Of a DNA stretch of 64,000 nucleotides, positions 58,899 through 64,000 are shown in pieces (the stretch's first letter is position 1; each line of letters starts with the position of its first letter). The translations under genes and the position numbers were made by a program. The stretch is taken from assembly GCA_002783405.1 (NCBI GenBank), contig PFGG01000064.1:62001-126000 (forward strand), in the 5' to 3' direction. The notes under the pieces are model-generated. The model ran no database searches. It had not been told where the DNA came from and saw only the letters and a program-made list of their open reading frames with translations. This DNA comes from a bacterium (Candidatus Blackallbacteria) CG13_big_fil_rev_8_21_14_2_50_49_14. GTDB lineage: Bacteria; Cyanobacteriota; Sericytochromatia; UBA7694.

Positions 58899-59748
58899 GA
58901 CTCCTTTCTATCAGCATGTTCAGCAGGGTTTTACCCTGATCGAGGCTTTGGTTGCTTTGACGATCGGTTTAACCTTGCTTTCGATTCTGATTGGCTTTTT
59001 ACTGAATACCTCTAAGAATATTCAATTGGGCCAAGAACAGGCACGCAGTACTTCTGTTGCACAATTGGCGTTATCACGGATCACCAAAGAAATCAAAGGT
59101 TCTTCGATTGAAGCTCCCTCTTTGTTTGCCTTAACCCCTAATTGGCCCCAATTGCCAGCTTTGCCCTATACGGCTGTGGAGGTCTACCCTTACCCGACCA
59201 CTGCCGGTACCCTCACCGATCCAACGGTTCCTGCGGCCCGAAAGTTTTTTTCTCAAGCTACCCCCAGTGATATTTACCATAAGTGGTATCCCAACAGTGC
59301 AGATGAAAGCAATTCGCTTGTTTATTATGCTGTACCTGCACCAGGTGTGGGCAATACGGCCACTGTAGAAAGAATTTCCTATCGTTTGGATACGGCAAAT
59401 CCAGCCAATTATAAACTGGTGCGTGAAGTTCAAAGACCGATCATCGCTTCCAGTTTTAATTTTCAAAGTTCGCCTGCGCCGATCCGTTCGGTTTTGGCGG
59501 AAAGAGTTCAGTTACTGCAATTTACTTACCCTGAGTTTGAACGCGCGATGCAGGCCCAGGGGGCAGCATTGGATACGCTGCTCACGAATATTCAGACCAA
59601 TCAAGGCAATGCCGCCTTGATCAGTTATATTAACAGCCGTTACCGGCAGGTAATTGGGATTCGGTTGATCATTGGGGGGTCTCCTTTGAACGCTACCAGT
59701 TTTCGCAAAGGCATAGAGTTGACGACAGAAGTGAGGTTACGCAGCTGA
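58882..59748 (+). CDS. PilW-like type IV minor pseudopilin
   Basis: Protein of 288 residues with class III signal VQQG|FTLIEALVAL and a long polar domain with many Tyr/Pro/Thr (EVYPYPTTAGTL, YHKWYPNSADESN). It starts with GTG inside the pilV-like gene (17-base overlap). Size and TLIEAL helix fit PilW, a large minor pilin needed for pilus assembly and adhesion. Its stop codon overlaps the following start (TGATG). Confidence 0.9.
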   Translation: MKAYNKTPFYQHVQQGFTLIEALVALTIGLTLLSILIGFLLNTSKNIQLGQEQARSTSVAQLALSRITKEIKGSSIEAPSLFALTPNWPQLPALPYTAVEVYPYPTTAGTLTDPTVPAARKFFSQATPSDIYHKWYPNSADESNSLVYYAVPAPGVGNTATVERISYRLDTANPANYKLVREVQRPIIASSFNFQSSPAPIRSVLAERVQLLQFTYPEFERAMQAQGAALDTLLTNIQTNQGNAALISYINSRYRQVIGIRLIIGGSPLNATSFRKGIELTTEVRLRS

Positions 59749-62693
59749 TGAAGAAGTATCGCAGCGAGCGCGGGGTCTCGATTCCCCCCGTTCTCATGGT
59801 CATAGGTATTTTGGTCGTTCTGTCCGTTACTTTTTTAGCCGTGGTCAGATTTCAGGTGCAACGCACGGGCTATGAACAGGCTACGATTACGGCAGGCTAT
59901 GTTGCTGAGATTGGTTTTCAGCAATTGCGGGCCGAACTGGCCGCTGCCAATGGAGATTGGACCCAAATCAATGGCGTGGTCAGTGCCTGTCAAACCACAG
60001 ATCCCTTCTATACACGCTGCCAGCGTTTGCCCAGTACCAACAGCTACGCTGCTTTTCGCCCCGTTCGTGAAAATCCTTTGGATGTAAATTCTCGCATTAT
60101 TGGGGTTTACGAAGCTGCGATTGAAACCGGTGAAAAACGGGCAATATTCAGCAATAAAACCCTGACAGGAGCCACTGTAGGTTTTGTGCCGAACAGTGTC
60201 AGCAGCTCTGAAAAAAAGGGCTATGATATTTATGGCAATCAACTCTGTGATGCCGATGCCGGAGGCTGCCCTGGGCGCTTTATGGGCGTGAAGGTCACGG
60301 CCTGGCTGACCGATTCTCAGGGCAAATTATTGCCCAAAGGTCGCAGTCAGAGCGTTTATGGTGTTTTGCAGCTCAATTCTGGGAATTTGGATCCAGGCCC
60401 TTCGGGGTATTTATTGGAGTCTGACCAGCCGATTATTATTGACCAAAATACAGCCTGGAATTTTATCAGCAAGCAATTTGACGAGGTCGGTGCTTTTTAT
60501 GGCCCGCTTCACACCAATCAAAGGTTTAAATTCCGCTGGGAAAGCATCGATACTGAGACTCCCACACGCGGTGGGGTGCCCAATGCTTCTGATATGTTGA
60601 CCTATGCCCGTCCTTATCCCGGGGTTTTACAGGTTGATACGGGTTTACAAGGGCTGTTTGTGAATGTCTATAATCCGGGTACTGATTTTGTCTATTTTCC
60701 CTGGAGCATGTTTTACCAGATTCAATGGAGCCCTGCTGGGCCAGAACCTGCCGCTGGCAGCACCTATACCGTTGAATACAATAATAACCCTGGCCCTGGT
60801 ACTTCGACCTATACCGTCACCAAAGGGGCCCTGAATGGGAGTGATCCCGTGCCTGGCCCCACTGAGAATGGCATTGTTCAGATTCGTCAGGGAGCTACGG
60901 TCTATAATGTGGGCACCAGTTACCAGCTGAGAACAGACGGTTTTATCGTCTGGTCAGTTCCCGATGGCATGGGCGGCTGGTTGGTAGGTGGCAGTGAGCC
61001 CAGCTCAGGTAATTCCTACCGGGTCAGATATATAGCCCATACCCCGATTCGGGTCTTTGACAAGATGAACTATGCGGGTGCAATACCGCAGTTTCAATAC
61101 GAGCATGAGCACGCAATGGGATCGAGTTGGCCGCTGTATCAATCGGGGCATGCCCATACCAATATTGCTGGGGTTAACCTTTCTGCCAATTCAACCACTG
61201 TGGGGGCTGACCCTGGCTATGTTGGTGCGTCTTGGCTTCATCGGCACTATATAACCGATGATCTGATCAATCTTATTAATCCTGATTTTCTTTGGTTTGC
61301 AAATTCAGCCTATTCGCCACAAAGTGCAACTAGTCACTATACTCCACTTTTGCGTCCCAGTTCCGATCTCACGAATTATAAAAATCAACTGGAGCAGTTG
61401 AATAAATACCTGCAACTCAGTTTGGGCTTTTCTATGCCGAGAAACCCTGATGAATCTTTAAACCCCACCACCTTGCCCGCGTCTTCGGATTATCTTTATG
61501 GCTATTTGGTGGGAACCAATGTGGATAACCATTTGGTCTATAATTTGCCCGCCATCGACAGCGATGACAAAATTGTCGATTTTCGTTCTGTTTATTTTGG
61601 CAGGGACTTAAAATATTCTGCCGGCAGTCAAATTGGAGCCGATGTGGTCTTAACTCAACCCTCGGCTCAGCCTGCCGACAAACGTTACTATGCCTGGATT
61701 TGGGTCAATGACAATGCCCATTCTTCTGACTATATGAAAGTGGCTGATTCCCAGGTTTCATCGGATTACCGCATGTACCGCTATGTTCTGATTCCTGAAA
61801 GCAAGGTGGTGGTGGTTCGCGACGCGGTGGTTTTGATTGGCAACCGCGAACCCAATGGCGGTTCCGGTGCCTGTCCAACCTTAAAAGCAGACTGTCTGCC
61901 GCTTTTGAATGGGAATGCTCCGGGCCGTGCCACTATTATCGATGGTCAATTGACCCTACTTTCCTTTACCACTTCACCTCCAGGGCCAGGTTTGGATTAT
62001 AAATATTCCAAAGGCGATATTGTCGTGGTGGGCGATGTCCGCTACCGCAATGCTTTTTATACGCAGTACAATTCGGGTTCTGCCAAAATGGAAGTCCGTC
62101 AGTTGGATCCTCAACCCGGTGTGGGGCATAACCATTTAACAACGACCAGTATTACAGATGGTCAGACAAAGTGGATTACCAATATTGATGGCACACGTGC
62201 ACGGGATACGAATGGAGCCTTTGTTGGAAATTTATGTGGTTTGGGTTTATTCGCAACCCATGATGTAAAAATTTCGGTCACAGGACTGATGCCGGATCCC
62301 TCCCCAGATAGTTCACCAGACAGCACAGATGATCGCTTGATTCTTCATGGCCAACTTGTGGCCGGTAATCGCGTAGCGGTTCATGCGAAAGACACATCAG
62401 GAAATGAATTGCTGAATGACCCTGATGCTCAGTATTATGATGATATTTGGAAAAACAGAAATTCGTTTACCGATAGGCTCGAATTCTTTGGCACCATCTA
62501 CAGTTTTGAAAAAACTGCATTTACCTCCTATTTTAAATTGCTCAGAAATTATTTTTACGATCGCTCCTTGTATATGAACCCCTTGATCGGAGCTCCTGCT
62601 TATCCCAAAACTGCAGGGGATTATCGCGATCAAGCCGTTTTTAATAATTACCCCAGTTTGGTACAAGGATCCTGGAAAATGGGCGCTCGATGA
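59748..62693 (+). CDS. Very large PilX-like pilus-associated protein
   Basis: Protein of 981 residues. Residues 1-40 (RGVSIPPVLMVIGILVVLSV) are a PilX-type N-terminal helix, where Glu+5 of true pilins is missing and prolines sit at the start. The body has mostly beta character and repeats of Asn/Pro/Gly/Tyr (YNPGTDFVYFPWSM, GSTYTVEYNNNPGPGTS) with His/Asp clusters (YEHEHAMGSSW, HRHYITDD) that could bind metal. PilX proteins are normally 150-300 residues, so this one is more than three times larger, which fits a large exposed adhesin or tip protein. Co-translated with pilW-like gene (TGATG). Nothing like a PilY1 gene is seen. Confidence 0.72.
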   Translation: MKKYRSERGVSIPPVLMVIGILVVLSVTFLAVVRFQVQRTGYEQATITAGYVAEIGFQQLRAELAAANGDWTQINGVVSACQTTDPFYTRCQRLPSTNSYAAFRPVRENPLDVNSRIIGVYEAAIETGEKRAIFSNKTLTGATVGFVPNSVSSSEKKGYDIYGNQLCDADAGGCPGRFMGVKVTAWLTDSQGKLLPKGRSQSVYGVLQLNSGNLDPGPSGYLLESDQPIIIDQNTAWNFISKQFDEVGAFYGPLHTNQRFKFRWESIDTETPTRGGVPNASDMLTYARPYPGVLQVDTGLQGLFVNVYNPGTDFVYFPWSMFYQIQWSPAGPEPAAGSTYTVEYNNNPGPGTSTYTVTKGALNGSDPVPGPTENGIVQIRQGATVYNVGTSYQLRTDGFIVWSVPDGMGGWLVGGSEPSSGNSYRVRYIAHTPIRVFDKMNYAGAIPQFQYEHEHAMGSSWPLYQSGHAHTNIAGVNLSANSTTVGADPGYVGASWLHRHYITDDLINLINPDFLWFANSAYSPQSATSHYTPLLRPSSDLTNYKNQLEQLNKYLQLSLGFSMPRNPDESLNPTTLPASSDYLYGYLVGTNVDNHLVYNLPAIDSDDKIVDFRSVYFGRDLKYSAGSQIGADVVLTQPSAQPADKRYYAWIWVNDNAHSSDYMKVADSQVSSDYRMYRYVLIPESKVVVVRDAVVLIGNREPNGGSGACPTLKADCLPLLNGNAPGRATIIDGQLTLLSFTTSPPGPGLDYKYSKGDIVVVGDVRYRNAFYTQYNSGSAKMEVRQLDPQPGVGHNHLTTTSITDGQTKWITNIDGTRARDTNGAFVGNLCGLGLFATHDVKISVTGLMPDPSPDSSPDSTDDRLILHGQLVAGNRVAVHAKDTSGNELLNDPDAQYYDDIWKNRNSFTDRLEFFGTIYSFEKTAFTSYFKLLRNYFYDRSLYMNPLIGAPAYPKTAGDYRDQAVFNNYPSLVQGSWKMGAR

Positions 62694-62769
62694 ATTCAGT
62701 TCAAATATTCGGTGTTTTTTTGAAATTGCGTGTGTTCTAATAAGGTAAACCCTGTCTCTCGGAGGACCT

Positions 62770-63816
62770 ATGAAGCGTTTGCATCCTGGCTTTTTGGCGA
62801 CGATACTGTCATTGAGCGCAATGGGCTGTAGCCCCACTGTGCCCGGCAGTTTTACACTGAAACCCGAAATGAGTGTTTCTCAGATCCACAATTTTGGTTT
62901 TCGTATCCAGTCAGGATTTCAAATAGCGGCGAGTTCAGGGGAACAGGCGCAGCTAGAAACTACACGTCAAACCTTTGAGGCGGATCTGCGTTCCGGTAAC
63001 CTTGAAAGTTATCGTCAGGCAAAGCATTTTTCGATTCAGCTTTTGGCGGGGTCTGAGGGCAATTATTTCGTAAGCCCCGATATCTTGCAGGCGCTTACAC
63101 AGAAAGTTTTGGCAACCTTGGTGGTTGTTTTACCGAACGATCAATTTTCTGTGTTTAAAGGAGAATTTGAAAATCAACGTTTCTATTTTGCTGATCCTGC
63201 TCAGCAACTCAGTCTGGATACTTCTACCAAGGCTTATCTGCTGACAGCCAATGCTGATTTTACAATTCAGACCACTTTGGGTGAAATTTTGCCACAAGCA
63301 GCAGACAATTCGACGCCTGTGGTTGAAGCCTCCCCCAGTGCGATGCCTGTTCAAACCGAACCCCTTGCTCAGCCTGCGAGTGAGCAAAGCGCTGCCGAAT
63401 TTTCAGAGTCAGATGAACATCATGAAGATGAATCTGAGTCAGATGAACATCATGAAGATGATTTTGACTTTGACAGTGAAAGCTTCGAATATTCAAGATT
63501 CAATCCAGAATATAGGATGAATCCGGCTTTTGGGCCTGCTCCTGTGCGAATGGAATTTAAGCCTGGATTTAATTCCAGAGTGGGAGTCCCTCTTCCCCCC
63601 TATCTTTCGCGTGCCCAGCAGCGTCCCGTGAATCTTCAATACGCTCAAGCCCCGATGTTTATGTTTGATCGAAACGGTGAGAAGATCGCTGTGCGTGTTG
63701 GAGATCGGGAAAATTTTCAAAAACCTTTCCCTGCTCAGGCGCCGCGTATTCGTGTGGAACGCGCGCCAGCGACCCGTTGGAATGAAACTCATCTTTTGCC
63801 TGGTTCGCGGCCATGA
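62770..63816 (+). CDS. Lipoprotein with acidic/His repeat
   Basis: Predicted lipoprotein of 348 residues: hydrophobic start and AMGC (imperfect lipobox, Cys20). N-terminal region 25-175 globular; then a Pro/Ala/Gln linker (about 178-210) followed by two copies of SDEHHEDE, a run rich in Asp, Glu, Ser and His (about 213-232), and a Pro/Arg-rich end. The His/Asp repeat could bind metals. GGAGG gives a strong ribosome binding site. Its stop is overlapped by the next gene (ATGA). Follows the PilX-like gene by 76 bases, so probably in the same operon. Confidence 0.7.
   Translation: MKRLHPGFLATILSLSAMGCSPTVPGSFTLKPEMSVSQIHNFGFRIQSGFQIAASSGEQAQLETTRQTFEADLRSGNLESYRQAKHFSIQLLAGSEGNYFVSPDILQALTQKVLATLVVVLPNDQFSVFKGEFENQRFYFADPAQQLSLDTSTKAYLLTANADFTIQTTLGEILPQAADNSTPVVEASPSAMPVQTEPLAQPASEQSAAEFSESDEHHEDESESDEHHEDDFDFDSESFEYSRFNPEYRMNPAFGPAPVRMEFKPGFNSRVGVPLPPYLSRAQQRPVNLQYAQAPMFMFDRNGEKIAVRVGDRENFQKPFPAQAPRIRVERAPATRWNETHLLPGSRP
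63406..63461. repeat. Imperfect tandem repeat, 30-base period, inside lipoprotein gene
   Basis: A 26-base unit (GAGTCAGATGAACATCATGAAGATGA) occurs at 63406-63431 and 63436-63461. It encodes the Ser-Asp-Glu-His-His-Glu-Asp motif twice. The exact copy shows a recent duplication in frame. Confidence 0.85.
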
Positions 63817-64000
63817 AACCCTCGCTTAGCACCTGGGAACAAGCCAATATTCAGCGTGCCAAAGGGATTTTAAGAAGACTTTGGGAAGCCAGTGGTATTC
63901 AACAGAAAGCTTTGTTGAAAGCTCTGGAAGAACGTGGGATTCCCCTGAAAAAAACCACACTTTCGATGTGGTTGACGGTTAATGGGAATTTTATCAGACC
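63813..64000 (+). CDS. Helix-turn-helix-like protein (start only)
   Basis: First 62 residues of a gene cut by the window edge, read from ATG 63813 (overlap ATGA with the lipoprotein). The text starts MKPSLSTWEQANIQRAKGIL, then RLWEASGIQQKALLKALEE and KKTTLSMWLTVNG, with the look of an XRE-like HTH (helix, 'GIQQKALLKAL', turn, recognition helix 'TTLSMWL'). The rest lies outside. Confidence 0.6.
   Translation, partial: MKPSLSTWEQANIQRAKGILRRLWEASGIQQKALLKALEERGIPLKKTTLSMWLTVNGNFIR

Noticed and set aside
1-64000. CRISPR arrays, insertion sequences, tRNA or rRNA genes
   Set aside because: Scanned by eye on both strands and no regular repeat-spacer series, transposase motif or cloverleaf was seen. 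A computed tRNA scan would settle this.

Overview
The window comes from a Gram-negative-type bacterium: it has several lipoproteins, an outer-membrane porin whose last residue is Phe, periplasmic c-type cytochrome and type IV pilus parts. Three things point to a non-photosynthetic relative of Cyanobacteria (Sericytochromatia/'Blackallbacteria'/Melainabacteria grade): a porin that carries an SLH domain and coiled coil before the barrel, as in cyanobacterial SLH-OprB porins; a topoisomerase I that ends in GRFGP repeats and a Lys/Ala tail without zinc-ribbon cysteines; and menaquinone synthesis (MenD) with a thiosulfate-dehydrogenase-like cytochrome and no photosynthesis gene. This placement is inference. 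I saw no rRNA, tRNA, CRISPR array, transposase or phage structural gene.

Layout. 1-1744 (-): start of a PilB/GspE-type pilus ATPase, coupled to a glutathione S-transferase. 1870-6330 (+): thiolase, an orphan FlhA-C-terminal-like protein, then a tight cluster of unknown protein, M14/aspartoacylase-like hydrolase, Nudix hydrolase and SMI1/KNR4-like protein. 6387-9958 (-): FAD/Fe-S oxidoreductase and a YgjP-like metallopeptidase. 10031-11316 (+): queuosine-precursor transporter YhhQ and an unknown. 11313-13786 (-): ABC-2 exporter pair. 13950-18846 (+): lipoprotein, DprA, TopA. 19387-29081 (+): a 2483-residue surface lipoprotein with ten tandem beta-type domains, then the SLH porin. 29138-30934 (-): sugar-nucleotide dehydratase and a HExxH protein. 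31154-34065 (+): PhoD-like phosphodiesterase coupled to a nucleotide-carrier-like protein. 34062-35774 (-): TsdA-like dihaem cytochrome and DUF2490 outer-membrane protein behind a dyad-overlapped promoter. 35975-40426 (+): a Gly/Ala-rich repeat protein, a B12-binding radical SAM protein with a C-terminal methyltransferase-like remnant, and a second Gly-rich protein. 40492-44720 (-): unknown, OmpR-type regulator, GH5-like lipoprotein, helical unknown, PEBP. 44891-47694 (+): small TPR-like protein, GH15 glucoamylase-like lipoprotein, DUF2237. 47702-54591 (-): P/Q-leader protein, MenD with a His-rich membrane protein, a third Gly-rich protein, class A beta-lactamase-like hydrolase with AI-2E family transporter, a small basic ORF. 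54671-56934 (+): acyltransferase-like protein and a Trm112-like/methyltransferase protein. 57142-64000 (+): a minor-pseudopilin operon headed by a degenerate J-domain/TPR/membrane protein, followed by a lipoprotein and the start of an HTH-like gene.

The most unusual material is (i) a dispersed set of signal-less proteins, three Gly/Ala-rich with amphipathic or hydrophobic repeats and two with a shared P/Q/A-rich leader; (ii) the J-like + PilV/PilW/giant PilX operon; (iii) the radical SAM fusion; (iv) an orphan FlhA C-terminal fragment. Most other genes are ordinary housekeeping or metabolic genes.
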